NCBI GenBank assembly: GCA_905116865.2 | Contig: CAJHNH020000702.1 | Span: 412,001 to 476,000, forward strand | DNA length: 64,000 bases | From: Candidula unifasciata | Taxonomy: Eukaryota > Mollusca > Gastropoda > Stylommatophora > Geomitridae | Direction: 5' to 3' | Part shown: positions 1 to 12,769 of the stretch, piece after piece | How positions within the stretch are numbered: position 1 is the stretch's first letter | Layout: each line of letters opens with the position of its first letter | Translations under genes and position numbers: made by a program | Notes under the pieces: model-generated | Told to the model about the DNA's origin: nothing | What the model saw: the letters and a program-made list of their open reading frames with translations, nothing else | Databases searched by the model: none

Positions 1-465
1 GTACACATAATTTCTTCTCTGACAATTTCTCCCAATCTCATGTATCCTGTAACAACACCACTTCACATTTACCAGCTTTTATTTCCATCACCCAGTGGCG
101 TTTCTTGTAACTACCCCCCCCCCCCACCCCCCACCCACCCCCAAATCCTTATTATTCCGCCTCAGTTTAAAAGCTTCTTTTGCAAGGTAATCCTAAACTG
201 GTCATGTGTCTTCTTCAACTGCATTTTTCTCAATATTTCCATTAGGCCTCGCATCATCATTATCCGTTACAGTTCGCATTTGAAACATGCATTCTCAAAT
301 CTCGTTGTTGTCTTGTTTCACGAGTTTCATTTTTTTTTTCGTTAATTCTGATTAGTGTGCTTTCCGAATGTAGTTTTTTTTTTTTTTTTTACGCAGGCGA
401 CAAGCTTTCTTTACAATATATTTGTTTGTATTCTTGTTGGGTTCTTAAAAAAAGTTGTCGCGTAA
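1..465. other. 5' flank, no gene seen
   Basis: AT-rich sequence with a C homopolymer run near 113-135 and T runs near 330 and 374. I see no splice-compatible coding segment. It lies upstream of the first PDE9A coding exon. Confidence 0.5.
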
Positions 466-1215
<750 letters not shown>

Positions 1216-1592
1216 TCATGTTGGTTCCCGCCAAATTATACATCCACAACTGTGGTTATTGACCGACTCGGTCACTAGTCGGTGCGTCTGCCACTCCTGT
1301 TATCTAGCTAGCCTCTTTGGTTAATTGTTTCTCTTCGTCACTCCACCAGTGAGTGAGCCTCCCCCTCCTCCTCCCCCCACCCCCACCCGGCAAAGAGTGA
1401 GTCGCTCCATCAGAGAGTGAATCCTTCTACAGTCATTTAAGGTCTGTCCTCCTGTCAAGAAAATAATCCTGGAAACATGAAGTAGTTCCGTACCGAGCGG
1501 AGCCATCTGTTGTGATTAGGATCTGGTATCAGCGTGGGAACAGAGATCAATACGACATCAGCGCAGGGGTCTTAGATGTTTGAGGAAATCGC

Positions 1593-1665
<73 letters not shown>

Positions 1666-1672
1666 AGAGAGA
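1593..1672. repeat. (GA)n microsatellite
   Basis: Nearly pure GA dinucleotides ending in GGGA variants. Confidence 0.95.
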
Positions 1673-1762
1673 ACTCTTAGAACGCAGAAAGGGCAGGGAA
1701 TGGGCGGACAAAATAGTGGAAGAAATCCCTTTGACAGTCTGACTTTATGATAAGGGGGTGAC

Positions 1763-1880
1763 ATGGTCGATTGATTAGGGCGCCTATCTCTGGGTCAGAA
1801 GATCTAAGGTTCGATGCCAGCAGAAGGCTGAAAATTGCTACACAAACTCCCATGTGGGTTCCTGTGGTGCGTATTGGGTG
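1763..1880 (+). mobile_element. tRNA-like SINE fragment
   Basis: The segment has an A-box-like stretch (TGGTCGATTGATTAGGGCG) and a B-box-like GGTTCGATGCC about 30 bases later, as in tRNA-derived SINE heads. No cloverleaf is complete enough for a tRNA gene. I found no second copy in the window, so family membership is uncertain. Confidence 0.4.
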
Positions 1881-2224
1881 GGAGAGGGGGGGGGGTGGTG
1901 GGGTAGAATAAACTAACTGTCCCTAAAAACCATATCGTCGTAAAAGTTGAATAATTCAGATTTTACCCAAATCGGATATTTTGGACCGAAAGGTCTGGCT
2001 GCACACTATAACACAACCTGGCAACCACCGTTTTTGTGCAGTAAAAATCCATGTCATTAGAAGTTAGGACAAAAGTTCACCCAAGCTATATAGAGGCAGT
2101 TTTAACAAATGGTTTTTAATCATGAAAAACTGATAAACAAACCAAACAATTTCTTGAGGCCTTGGAGAATCTTTAGAATTTCCCAAAGAACGAACGAACA
2201 AACGAACGAACTTTATTTTCAAAG

Positions 2225-2623
<399 letters not shown>

Positions 2624-2774
2624 TTTACATTCGGCCCTTCCAAACACCCGACTTTCACACTGCACCTGAATTTTATCAATACGCATTTTATATTCAAATG
2701 ATAATATGCATATTATGAATATTAAAAAAGAAAAGAAAGAAAAAAACAAACACAAAAGCATGGGTGGTAAAATG

Positions 2775-3350
2775 CACCCACATACCTTCACACACACCCA
2801 TAAACACACCCCTATTCACCCACATAATACCTACCTACCCACACAGAGACACGCACATTCCACACAGACTCGCACATTCCACACACATACATACATACAG
2901 GTATACACATGCACACACAGACACACCCATTGAAATAAATGTAGACTCACACACACAAACAGACATACGTGCACAGACCCAATCAGATACACACACACAC
3001 ATGCGACACATACACAAACCTGCTTACACACACACACATGCAGACTGACACACGCGGACACACACACATATGCACAAAAACACACAGGCACAAACACACA
3101 GAAGCACGCACACAGACACACTCTGAGACACACAAACACACACCCAATCACAGACACACACACACGCTGATGCTCACGCAGACATACACACACAAACACA
3201 CACGCAGAAGCATATGCAGACATTCATACACACAGGTTCACACACAGACACACACCCACAGACACGCAAACACATACACAGACATACATTTACACAGGCA
3301 CACACACCGACACACGTAGACACACACGCAAGACACACATACACACACAT
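2775..3350. repeat. Degenerate (CA)n tract
   Basis: Imperfect CACA/CACACG/ACAGAC repeats over almost 600 bases. Open frames on both strands are low-complexity (H/T or V/C rich) and not genes. Confidence 0.85.
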
Positions 3351-3474
3351 AAAATAGGCTCCCAGATGTTGTGAAAGAGGTGAAAATTTGAAGACAAATA
3401 TCACAAACATGAGATAGAGACAGTCGTAATTTGTGATCATGTTATGAGAAGAAGGAAACGGGAACATGTTGTGA

Positions 3475-3680
3475 CCACTGGAAAGAAATGTTTAAAAATA
3501 AAAAATTGACAGAGGAAGACAAGACGAGACGATTTTTTGACGTTTTGTGTGTTCAAGGCATGGAAGGAAATCAACACCCGAACTGGTACATACTGTTGAA
3601 GATCACAGATTGTGGAGTAGCATGATCGCCCACGTCAGTCGGCCAGGCACATGATAATGATGACATATACTGAAAACTGA
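3475..3680 (+). mobile_element. LINE 3' end fragment
   Basis: The + strand resembles the extreme C-terminal coding end of non-LTR retrotransposons: broken frames give 'DHxLWxxxIAHVS' around 3600-3640, followed by a GATAATGATGAC tail. A related segment, 'GDHRLWRGIIAHAS', lies at 8650-8860 inside an hAT element. Both are decayed. Confidence 0.5.
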
Positions 3681-3684
3681 CTTT

Positions 3685-4437
3685 TCTTGATTTAGATTTG
3701 ATTTTGATATTTGTAAAGTGAATTTTTTGTCGTCAGTTGATTTAAATTTGATATGTATTTTTAAACTGGCCTTTCTGTAATTCTGTCATATTTGTAAAGC
3801 TAATGTTTGTGTATTTCACAGATTGTCCTGTTTCTCTGAAACAACATTCTACAAGAAACAGAGACAAAAATAATTGACGTTTTCAAAGGTGATTTCTAGA
3901 AACAGAAGGTGCGCCCTGATAAACAGAAAGAAACAGATGGGCACATTGAGATAGGCAAGAAACGAACATTTGGACTTTATACATCAAGAAACACAGCGAA
4001 CATGACCAAAGGGAAGTGCACTTGGCAGGCTAGGAATTTTGTACATCAAGAATCACACTCAAATCTTCAAAGTAAAATTGGTTACGTCAGAAAATAAATT
4101 CTTCAAAAGTCTGCCTACTTCTCAGCGCAACCTACTAAGTTCGACTCACTTAAAAATGACAACGAAAGAAATGAAAATAACGAAACAAATTGTCACGTGA
4201 ACATTTCGTTATTTCCTGTCAACCCATTTGTAACTCACCAAACTAGATCAAATACTACGCCTAAAAAGAACGTAAAAAGGCAGAATCGTTTGGAAGCAAT
4301 TTCATTTGCTCAGGAGTTGGTTTTTTGATGGAGTATTTGTTTCGTACACTTCGGTTTGTTTCGTAAAACTTGTTAATGAAGCATCAGTAATTCATATTGA
4401 TATACAGTAAATCGATAGACTTGTTGACAGTGTTGCC
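3685..4437 (+). promoter_or_regulatory. PDE9A: Presumed promoter and 5' UTR region of PDE9A
   Basis: AT-rich, mostly non-repetitive sequence directly upstream of the first coding exon. I cannot locate a TATA box, initiator or upstream non-coding exon. The assignment rests only on position, and the true transcription start could be elsewhere through a 5' UTR intron. Confidence 0.3.
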
Positions 4438-4441
4438 ATGG
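4432..4441 (+). promoter_or_regulatory. PDE9A: Start-codon context of PDE9A
   Basis: GTTGCCATGG gives G at -3 and G at +4, a strong eukaryotic initiation context. It supports 4438 as the start, together with the alignment of the following residues to the known PDE9A N-terminus. Confidence 0.7.
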
Positions 4442-4506
4442 GAAACGGATCATCCTTTGATCAGGCAAGAACTGTTTACCTGGATGTCAACGGCAAAGAA
4501 GAAAAG
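4438..4506 (+). CDS. PDE9A: PDE9A exon 1 (residues 1-23)
   Basis: The 69 bases from ATG to AAG give 23 codons and end in phase 0 before the donor GTAGGC. The peptide begins MGNGSSF, then TVYLDVNGKEEK, aligning without gaps to the vertebrate PDE9A start (MGSGSSS...IYLDIDGRIQK), which also has 23 residues here. Gly2 and Ser6 fit the MGxxxS N-myristoylation pattern, so lipid anchoring is possible (inferred). The start is fixed by the good initiation context and this alignment. A CT microsatellite begins about 105 bases past the donor. Confidence 0.9.
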
Positions 4507-4609
4507 GTAGGCTGTCGGATAGTTTGTTGTATGTTGAATGTTGTATGTTAACACAATTTTTGTTTGTTATTGATTATTCGCGTTTCTGTATATGGTTTTT
4601 GCACTTTCT

Positions 4610-4610
<1 letters not shown>

Positions 4611-4686
<76 letters not shown>

Positions 4687-4712
4687 TGTGTGTATGTGTG
4701 TGTGTATGTGTG
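4611..4712. repeat. (CT)n then (TG)n microsatellite
   Basis: Pure CT to about 4683, then TGTG/TATG. It lies in intron 1 close to the exon 1 donor. Confidence 0.95.
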
Positions 4713-4719
4713 ACATATA

Positions 4720-4796
4720 TGTTCATGCTCAGTGTGTCTTCACCATTCTGAGCCCACCTTCGAACTGGTCGACCCATGCCTTTTCTTCCAAGTGAT
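4720..4796 (-). mobile_element. LINE coding scrap
   Basis: The minus strand reads GMGRPVRRWAQNGE, matching the 'RGRPxRRWxQDIxD' motif in the longer LINE fragments at 21126-21615 and 32403-32930. It is cut off by the TG repeat on one side. Confidence 0.55.
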
Positions 4797-5125
4797 TTTT
4801 ATGACTCAGGCTTCTTCGTGTTGGGTCTGGGGCCTAAGTATGGGGAAAACAAGAATGGACTAACTGCAGCTCCAGCAAGCATGTCGCCAGAGTCTACTTA
4901 CTGGAAGCTTCGTTCGAAGTCGGAGTGCATCCACCTGAAGGATAAGGAACCAAGAGTGCTTATAAATAGGCTACATCTATACAGTGGATGTGTACGCAAC
5001 ATCCGAGATCTGGAAAAGGACTAGAGTTTAGAGGTCGGCAAATAACCAGAACTTTCTGCCAGAGTTTATGGCGAAGAAGAAGAAGAAAAAGAAAAAAGAA
5101 GTAGAAGAAGAGAAAAAAAAAGATG
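4797..5125 (+). repeat. Dispersed repeat F with (GAA)n tail
   Basis: Motifs such as 'TCGGAGTGCATCCACCTG', 'AAGGAACCAAGAGT' and 'GGATGTGTACGCAACAT' recur, reverse-complemented, at 20143-20490 and 20600-21065. Two copies (this one and the one at 20143) end in GAA trinucleotides after a conserved 'GGAGTTTA' stretch, so the GAA run looks like the 3' tail of the element. The family is not recognised by name. Confidence 0.65.
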
Positions 5126-5127
5126 AC

Positions 5128-5460
5128 GACGACCGGCAACGACGATGAAGACCGGCGACAACGGCCGACGGTGACGACCGACGACGACAACCGGCGACGA
5201 CGACGACAACCGGCGATGACGACGACCGGCGACGATAGATGACGCGACGACTACGACGACCGCCGACGACGAAAGATTACGGCGACGACAAGATGACGGC
5301 GACGATGACCGGTGACGACGAAAAATGACGACGACGACCGTCCATGACGACCGACGCCGACGATGACGACCGTTGACGACGATGACAGTCGACGACGACG
5401 ATCGACGACGACGACTGCAAACGACGAACGACGACGATGACCGACGACCTACGACGACTG
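5128..5460. repeat. Imperfect (GAC)n trinucleotide tract
   Basis: GACGACGACCGGCGACGA-type repeats over about 330 bases, CpG-rich compared with the surrounding intron. Confidence 0.9.
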
Positions 5461-5697
5461 CTCAAATGGAAAATGTTGGTCTTCTTTGATAATTAAATGG
5501 ATCTCCTAAATCAACCATTTGTAAACAGATGGATACATAAATAAAAACACAAGCATACATGCAGACTTTTATGAAAGCAATCAGTCAGACACCGGGACAG
5601 AAAACAAGCAGACAGACAGGTCAACGGATAAACACAATTAGACAAAAAACAATAACGCAGTCTAGCTGTTAGCCGTAATATATCATGCTAACCGAGA

Positions 5698-5846
5698 ACA
5701 CAGTAGTAGTAGTTGTAGTAGTAGCAGCAGCAGCATCAACCGCAGCAGCAGCAGAAAAAGAAGAAGGAGAAAAGAAGGAGCAGCAACAGTAGCAGGAGAA
5801 GAAGAAGAAGAAGAAGAAGAAGAAGAAGAAGAAGAAGAAGAAGAAT
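5698..5846. repeat. Mixed AGT/GCA/GAA trinucleotide tract
   Basis: AGTAGT, then AGCAGC, then a pure GAA run at ~5798-5844. Confidence 0.9.
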
Positions 5847-5849
5847 CTG

Positions 5850-6839
5850 TTTCACGTAATACATGAAAGTCCATGCTATTCACATAATAATCAATCTAAA
5901 AAAAAACGATAACATGTGATCGAACTCAGCCGCCATCACAGTTTCCTTTGTTGTTCACTCGTTTACTGGCAGTTTCTAAGGCAGCTCGTTAAATCGATTT
6001 CATAATAATCGGAGTGACCAGGCAGAATCGTTGCCTATTACACAACAACAGCATCAGAATAATTCGCTACTAAAAGATTTGATTACCAGAAATATAAGCA
6101 CATTGGAGCGGACAAATGGAGATTGGTTGTTGATTCTATACCTGCTAGTTGTGCGTGGACGGGTTAAATATCATCGTTTCTTATCGCCTTTCAGGGGTCA
6201 TTTAGTTGACCGATTTTTATACCACGCTTATTTCAACGAGTGTGTTTAGAGGAATGACTGAAAAAGAAAAAAAAAATCCTTGCGATCCATGGGCGAGCGT
6301 CTGGCCTCTTCAACACGGTGGCTTTCTTGAGTGTATACGTGTATATACATGTGTGTGTGTGTGGGTGCGTGTATGCAGACACGTATTCAGGCATCCCTGG
6401 TGGGCTCGCACTCGTATGTGTATATATTTATATACATGTGTGTATGCAAACACGAATATGTGCATTGCCTCGTGCGCGTACGGATGTATATGCTACACAT
6501 TTATATATGTTATTGTACATGTATGTCTATATATGTGTGTGTATAATGCAAACCAGCGTCTCCATAACAGCCCTCTCTATGTACTAGAATACCGGTCCAA
6601 GCTACTAGCTTAGGTAGAATTAACATTTTTTTGCCAACATAATTGGCACAACGAAAACACAGTTATAACCGATACTGCACACGGTAGGTTAATCGTGGTC
6701 GATTTTTTTGTTTTGTTTTGTTTTTCATAAATGGATGAAGGTAACAAAATATTTACATATCCTTTACGGGACGTTGCAGAACTATCCTTATCGTTTTTTC
6801 TTTGTTTGTGTGTTACTTTTTGTGATTTACTAAGCATTT
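5850..6839. other. Intron 1 sequence, no gene seen
   Basis: A TATG/TGTG-rich stretch lies at about 6335-6545. On the minus strand, a short match to the SINE E tail (TATCCTTTACGGGACGTTGCAGAAC) lies near 6758-6783. Nothing else is recognisable. Confidence 0.5.
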
Positions 6840-7213
6840 GGGAGCTGCGTGATCTCGAGGCATGGTGTCCGCTTGGAGTGCTAGAGGTTAAGGGTTCAAT
6901 TCCCCGGTAAGGGCTGGGATTTTTCTCACGTGGACTTGGACTTCTAGTAATTCCTGCTGGTCTCTGGGTAGTGAGATCGGACGCCCGTGTGCATTGTTGC
7001 GCACGTAGAAAATCACTTGGCAGTTGGAAATCGAAAAAAGTAAATTTGGAGTTAAAAATCTACCCAAAGTATTTCAGGATCCTCGACGGTGCTACAGAGC
7101 CTGTGCACTGTGCTGAGCTTCTTTAGACTCAGACTTGAGTTAGAAGAAGAACGGAATACTTATGAGTTACTACCCGTGTGCCATGATGTTGATCCGTTGT
7201 TCAAACCTCAAAC
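6840..7213 (+). mobile_element. SINE A, near full length
   Basis: A tRNA-like head (GTGATCTCGAGGCATGGTGTCCGC, then AGGGTTCAATTCCCCGGTAAGG) is followed by a body with 'CACGTGGACTTGGACTTC', 'TTGGCAGTTGGAAATCG' and 'TTTCAGGATCCTCG', ending 'GTTGATCCGTTGTTCAAACC'. Matching copies lie at 18591-18966 (minus), 31054-31428 (minus) and 53253-53895 (plus, interrupted). Confidence 0.85.
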
Positions 7214-7310
7214 CTTAAACTAAACAGTTGGTCATATGTGAGGGAGTTTGTTTGAGGTCGGCAACCTTGGCATCTGCATTGTTGATGAAACATCTCTTCC
7301 GCTCTTCAAA

Positions 7311-7433
7311 ACTGACCTTGACTTCTGGGTCAACACCGCCTAAAATGAATACCAGGTAATGTCCTAGGGAAGTAAAGGCGGCCGGTGTGATGTTGAACAC
7401 GTCATTAATCTAATTTTCGATAGGTCTAGAAAT
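7311..7433 (+). mobile_element. SINE B fragment interrupted by an hAT element
   Basis: 'GGTCAACACCGCCTAAAATG', 'ACCAGGTAATGTCCTAGGGAAGTAAAGGCGGCCGG' and 'ATAGGTCTAGAAAT' follow the SINE B body. The hAT at 7434-8935 sits inside it, and the SINE resumes at 8936 with 'CTAGAAATATAGGCGTTCT', compared with 'TGTAGAAATATGGGCGCTCT' in the copy at 59458. Confidence 0.7.
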
Positions 7434-7747
7434 TAGGGCTGTGCCGAATATTCGCTTCGTATTCGCTTCGGGGCCGAATAGTAGACCTATTGACTATTCG
7501 GTATTCGGCCGAATAGTTGCGTTCGGGCCGAATACGAATAGTAGTTACCTTACACCCGCTTCTGCATACACTGCCTTAATACTGACAACATGGAACGATT
7601 GGTTTTGTTGAAAGCTAATGCAGCTTTCATGCATTAACTAAGCTGTCAGTGACAATTTCCAAGTTTAGTTACTTGTTATAATACTTAGGATTCTTTTATT
7701 CCTAGTTATTAGTTACCACAGACTGACTGAAGGATGCAAAGCATAAA

Positions 7748-8455
7748 ATGTTTTTAAATGTTTACTATTCTGTACGAATACTAACTAGACATGGAAAGAA
7801 TATAAACTTCGGCCACATCCTAGTCGATAATATGAGAATCAAACGAACTGAAACATATAAGTACTTGGGTGCAAACTTCAACTGCTCCAACATGCTGAGA
7901 GAAGAAATACAATCTAGAATACAATATAGAAATAAAGTATACTATGCCCTTCAACATCTGCTAAAGTCAAAGTGTCTGTCTCGCAACACCAAGATCAAAA
8001 TATATAAAACGTTGAAAGGCCAGTAGTTTTAGATGGCTGAGAAACTTGAAGCAGAAATAAAAGAGATGAGGCCTTAATACAGGTTTTCGAGAACAGTCTT
8101 ACGACAAATCTTTGGACCCATCAAAGATGCTAACAGCGGGGAATGGAGAGTGAGAAGCAACAACGTAACACATAATCTGTTTAAATCACCATCGATCACT
8201 GGCATCATGAGAGCTAACAGAATAAAATGGTTGGGACATATTGAAAGTATGTCAGGTTACAGAGAAGTAAAAACTGTATACACCTAAGAGAGGATGGGCG
8301 TAGACCACGAGGCAGACCCAAAAAAAAAAAAAAAATAAGTTCGAGAGATAATGTCCAGCCAGACCTGCAAACAACTGGTGTCACAAATTGTGAAGATAAG
8401 GCCAGCCAATAAGATGAAAGGAGACGAGTGATATCTGCAGCAGTAAACCTCAAGG
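7748..8455 (+). pseudogene. LINE reverse transcriptase C-terminal fragment
   Basis: The frame at 7748-8026 gives 'YKYLGANFN', 'EEIQSRIQYRNKVYYALQHLLKSK' and 'LSRNTKIKIYKTL', the region just after the RT palm in non-LTR retrotransposons. It stops at 8027, and later pieces (frameshifted 'KMVGTY', 'GRRPRGRPKK') continue the same protein to about 8320. It sits inside the hAT element. Confidence 0.8.
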
Positions 8456-8649
8456 GCTCAGAATGCTAAAGAAGAAGATGACTATTCTGTGCTACTTTAT
8501 GTGAAGTATAAGTTCAGCGTACATTTGACATTATGAATGTTTTTTTTATTTTATAGATAAATTTTATACACTATACACTATTCGTATTCGGCGGAATAGT
8601 TGGTTTCGTTTTATATAAAATCGCTATTCGGTACAGCTCTAGTTTTGAA

Positions 8650-8860
8650 AGATGTGGGAGTGGTGATCACTGGAAAGATCTGTGGAAGGAGGGTTAGAGG
8701 ATGACAACGATAAAAGATTCTTGATAGTCTTTTTTCATGGCATGGAAGTGTGTCACCACACAAACTGATACAGGCTGCAGGAGATCACAGACTGTGGCGT
8801 GGCATAATCGCCCACGCCAGTCAGCAAGGCACTTTATGATGATGATATATTATTCGTATT
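8650..8860 (+). mobile_element. LINE 3' end fragment inside the hAT
   Basis: 'GDHRLWRGIIAHASQQGT' followed by a TGATGATGATAT tail parallels the segment at 3475-3680. Reading frames are broken upstream. Confidence 0.55.
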
Positions 8861-8994
8861 CGTATTCTGCCGAATAGTTGGTCGCACTATTCGTGTTCGG
8901 CCAAATAGTGAAAATCACAATTCGGTACAGCCCTACTAGAAATATAGGCGTTCTGTATGCATAGTGCTGCATTTAAATTTTATAGATTAAACTT

Positions 8995-9062
8995 TGCTTC
9001 GGTGGATGATGTGATCAACTTTCAACAGCCGCCTTTACTTCCCACGACTTCGCCTGATACCT
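8995..9062 (-). mobile_element. SINE B fragment
   Basis: 'GATGTGATCA...CAGCCGCCTTTACTTCCCACGAC...GATACC' matches the reverse complement of the SINE B middle (compare 19830-19880). Confidence 0.55.
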
Positions 9063-9124
9063 TTTTTAGGATGAGTCGAGTTGCCTTATGCCTCAGAAAG
9101 GCGTGGAAAGCGCTCATTACTTTG

Positions 9125-10273
9125 ATTTTTTTAAAACTTAAATTTAACATAATTATATGTTTACTATTGCTACACAGGGCATATTTGTTGCCATGTACTT
9201 ACGTTTGATAATGTTTTGTATAGTCCCTTTTACTTTAACTCCGGGTTTACATTGAAAAGCACATTAAATAAGAATATCAACGAGAGAGTCCTCTCTTGTG
9301 AATCAGAACTATAGTACGTTTCAAAAGTAGGGCCCTCACATTTTAACAAATATTAAAAAAAAGAAACTCCTGTGCAGATCAACACGAATGTTTGCATGTG
9401 GCTTTTGATTTCCCAAATCCTTTTGCTTTTATAATTTACTGCTGCTGTCTTCTTAAAGCGGCGAATTTCTTTGATCTCTGTTTGACTAATTATTTGTGTA
9501 TCCTTAAAACGTAGAAAAAGCGGTAATTGACACGCTTGGAGATTGTTTTGAAATTAGTTCACATCTGCAGCGATGCGTGGTGATTATTTTGATAGCCTAT
9601 CCTGCATGCAAAGCAAATTTTGTTTACGTAACTCACGGGAGGCTAATGCTGGAGATGAGCAGAAATTAAAACGCCTATGAAACGCATGTAAATTGATGTT
9701 TCCCGTTACTGAGTTAACTGTAAGCTTCTTGATTGTGTGTTTTAAATCGGTGTCTGTTGTTTAATACACTGCAAATAGGTCAAAACTAAAACAAATTAGA
9801 TTGTGTTTACATTTAAACAAACTTATTACAAGGACATGATTATTATCAGGTTGCAAAACTAATTAAAAAAAAATTCACAACAGTTACTGGGTTACAGATG
9901 TTCAAAGTCAGGCACGCCTTCTGAAACGAACTAAACCACGCTGGTCGTATTACAAACAAAGATCGTAACCTAAAAAAAATGGTGCTAAGCAGAACGTAAA
10001 CCAAGTTGGACCTATAAGAAAGCGGGCGTGTACCGAGGCAGCTCTGTTTTTCATGCGGTAAATAGTAAGGACCGTATGCTTGTAGGCGGTACTTGTGTTT
10101 AGTGGTACGTAACGTAACGGAATACGGGCACCTTTGTGGATATCATCCCCAGCCGCTCCTCAAGCACTACTATATTAGACACTTGACGGTGAGAACCAGC
10201 ATTTTTTTCAGACACTTTGCAGGAAATACCAGCACCTTATTGTTTTTGTCCTAGGATGAGGAGTGGCCCTTAG
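9125..10273. other. Intron 1 sequence, no gene seen
   Basis: Largely unique AT-rich sequence without recognisable exons, repeats or element ends. Confidence 0.5.
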
Positions 10274-10297
10274 CTTCTTCTTCTTCTTCTTCTTCTT

Positions 10298-10361
<64 letters not shown>

Positions 10362-10470
10362 TTCCTCTACCTCTTCTTCTTCTTCTTCTTCTTCTTCTTC
10401 TTCTTCTTCTTCTTCTTCTTCTTCTTCTTCTTCTTCTTCTTCTTCTTCTTCTTCTTCTTCTTCTTCTCTT
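10274..10470. repeat. (TTC)n microsatellite
   Basis: Almost pure TTC with a few TAC/CTC/CCT interruptions. The poly-Phe open frame is an artefact. Confidence 0.97.
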
Positions 10471-10942
10471 CCAGCATTTACTACACCCTAGGTGTAGGGT
10501 GAGGAGGGAATTGTAAGGATCATTTGTGCGCTTTTTCTAATTCATTGTACAGGTTGATGTTCCTTTCAGCTGGGTTGCTCCTAATGGAGCATTCTCGTCT
10601 GGTGGCCAAATCCTCTTACTTGTTGTTCTTTAATGAATTGTATAACTGGTTTCAGTCCTAGTCTTCTTCTAATTTCTGGAGCTCATTAAATTCTTAAAAT
10701 AAAATATAAAAAAAAAACTCAGGAATCAGTCGACGGAATGAGACCTTAGAGTTCAGTGGCCATGCAGCAGAGAGACTCAGCTCTGATCAAATGTCAGGAA
10801 GTGGCCTCCATCTGAATTCGAGCGGCCATTATTCTTAAAGCTCGTAGAAAAACAGTTGAATCGACCGGTGATCGACAGACGAAATCCCGTCTTCTGATAG
10901 CTTGTATTGCGCAATAAAATCCAACTGCAAGGGAATGCATTT

Positions 10943-11721
10943 CATGCGAAACTCATTATGGGCTTGTCTGAGTACAGTCATTGTTTTACCTGCATGCGAG
11001 AGTCATGTGTTTGTCTGAGTACGGTTATTGTTTACTTGCATGCGAGACTCATGGGTTTGTCTGAGTACAGTCATTGTTTTACCTGCATGCGAGACTCATT
11101 ATGGGTTTGTCTGAGTACAGTCATTGTTTTACCTGCATGCGAGACTCATTTTGGGTTTGTCTGAGTACGGTTATTGTTTTACCTGCAAGCGAGACTCATG
11201 GGTTTGTCTGAGTACAGTCATTGTTTTACCTGCATGCGAGACTCATTATGGGTTTGTCTGAGTACGGTTATTGTTTACTTGCATGCGAGACTCATGGGTT
11301 TGTCTGAGTACGGTTATTGTTTCACCTGCAAGCGAGACTCATGGGTTTGTCTGAGTACGGTTATTGTTTTACCTGCAAGCGAGACTCATGGGTTTGTCTG
11401 AGTACGGTCATTGTTTTACCTGCAAGCGAGACTCATGGGTTTGTCTGAGTACAGTCATTGTTTTACTTGCATGCGAGACTCATTATGGGTTTGTCTGAGT
11501 AGTCATTGTTTTACCTGCAAGCGAGACTCATTATGGGTTTGTCTGAGTGCGGTCATTGTTTTACCTGCAAGCGAGACTCATTATGGGTTTGTCTGAGTAC
11601 GGTCATTGTTTTACCTGCATGCGAGACTCATTATGGGTTTGTCTGAGTACGGTCATTGTTTTACCTGCATGCGAGACTCATTATGGGTTTGTCTGAGTAC
11701 GGTCATTGTTTTATCTGTTTT
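10943..11721. repeat. 50-bp minisatellite, about 16 copies
   Basis: The unit is about 50 bp, with shorter 46-47 bp variants lacking TTA after CTCAT. Hallmarks are GGGTTTGTCTGAGTAC, ATTGTTTTACCTGCA and GCGAGACTCAT. CGGTTATT, CAGTCATT and CGGTCATT variants are interspersed. It abuts the tetranucleotide array at 11722 and ends about 575 bases before exon 2. Confidence 0.95.
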
Positions 11722-12125
<404 letters not shown>

Positions 12126-12297
12126 TTCTTTTTTTTTCTTTCTTTCTTGTCTTCTTCTTCTTCGTCTTCCTCTTCTTCTTCTTCTTTCGGATGTCATGTT
12201 CGTTTAACTTGTCATTTACATATGAAAAACATCGTTTGTCGATCATATGACAGTTTCTGTGCTTATTCTTAAACCGGTTCTCTCATTATCGTTTCAG

Positions 12298-12368
12298 ATC
12301 ATCTTCAGTCGACACAGCAGTTCGCGAGACATCCACGAGCTCATCGCCCAGGCCGCCGGCGTTAGCAA
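12298..12368 (+). CDS. PDE9A: PDE9A exon 2 (residues 24-47)
   Basis: Acceptor GTTTCAG precedes 71 bases that read IIFSRHSS, RDIHELIAQAAGVS and the first two bases of a Lys codon, then donor GTAAGT. This follows vertebrate PDE9A '[23 protein letters not shown]'. Entry phase is 0 and exit phase 2, matching exons 1 and 3. Base composition is clearly more GC-rich than the flanks. No stop occurs in the selected frame, and no alternative frame aligns. Confidence 0.92.
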
Positions 12369-12769
12369 GTAAGTCATCTCCCTTGTTTGTCTGTTCACTT
12401 ACCCTGTCGTTTTGTGTCAGGGAAAACAGCGGAATCTGTCTCACAATTAGTTTCCTGTCAGTCTATTCCTAAGACGAACGGTGCTGAGAAGGAGGCTAAA
12501 GGTGCTGGACTAGATTCGGTCCATTAGTAGATTTTTCGGACAGTATGTCCTCTCCAGACTCCTACCTTGAGGTGACATAAGCCACAGACGCCGACGAGCT
12601 GACATTACCAATATGACCACAACAAAATTGCAGGTTGGACGCTTTGATAGTTCAGGGACGGCTGTGTTTATTTGGTTGCCGTCTTACGTTGGTTTTGACA
12701 GTGGTATCGAGAAGCCAACATCCCACGGTACACTGCAACACTGAAGTCATTACTGGGGTGTCAGCGATT

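Larger units (their letters stand above)
7434..8935. mobile_element. hAT-type DNA transposon, non-autonomous, 1502 bp
   Basis: Terminal inverted repeats TAGGGCTGTGCCGAAT (left) and TAGGGCTGTACCGAAT (right end, reverse complement) differ at one base. The element is bounded by a perfect 8-bp direct repeat CTAGAAAT (7426-7433 and 8936-8943), the target-site length of the hAT superfamily. Subterminal regions are packed with ATTCGGCCGAATAG-type palindromes. No transposase frame is present; the interior contains LINE debris. Confidence 0.88.
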
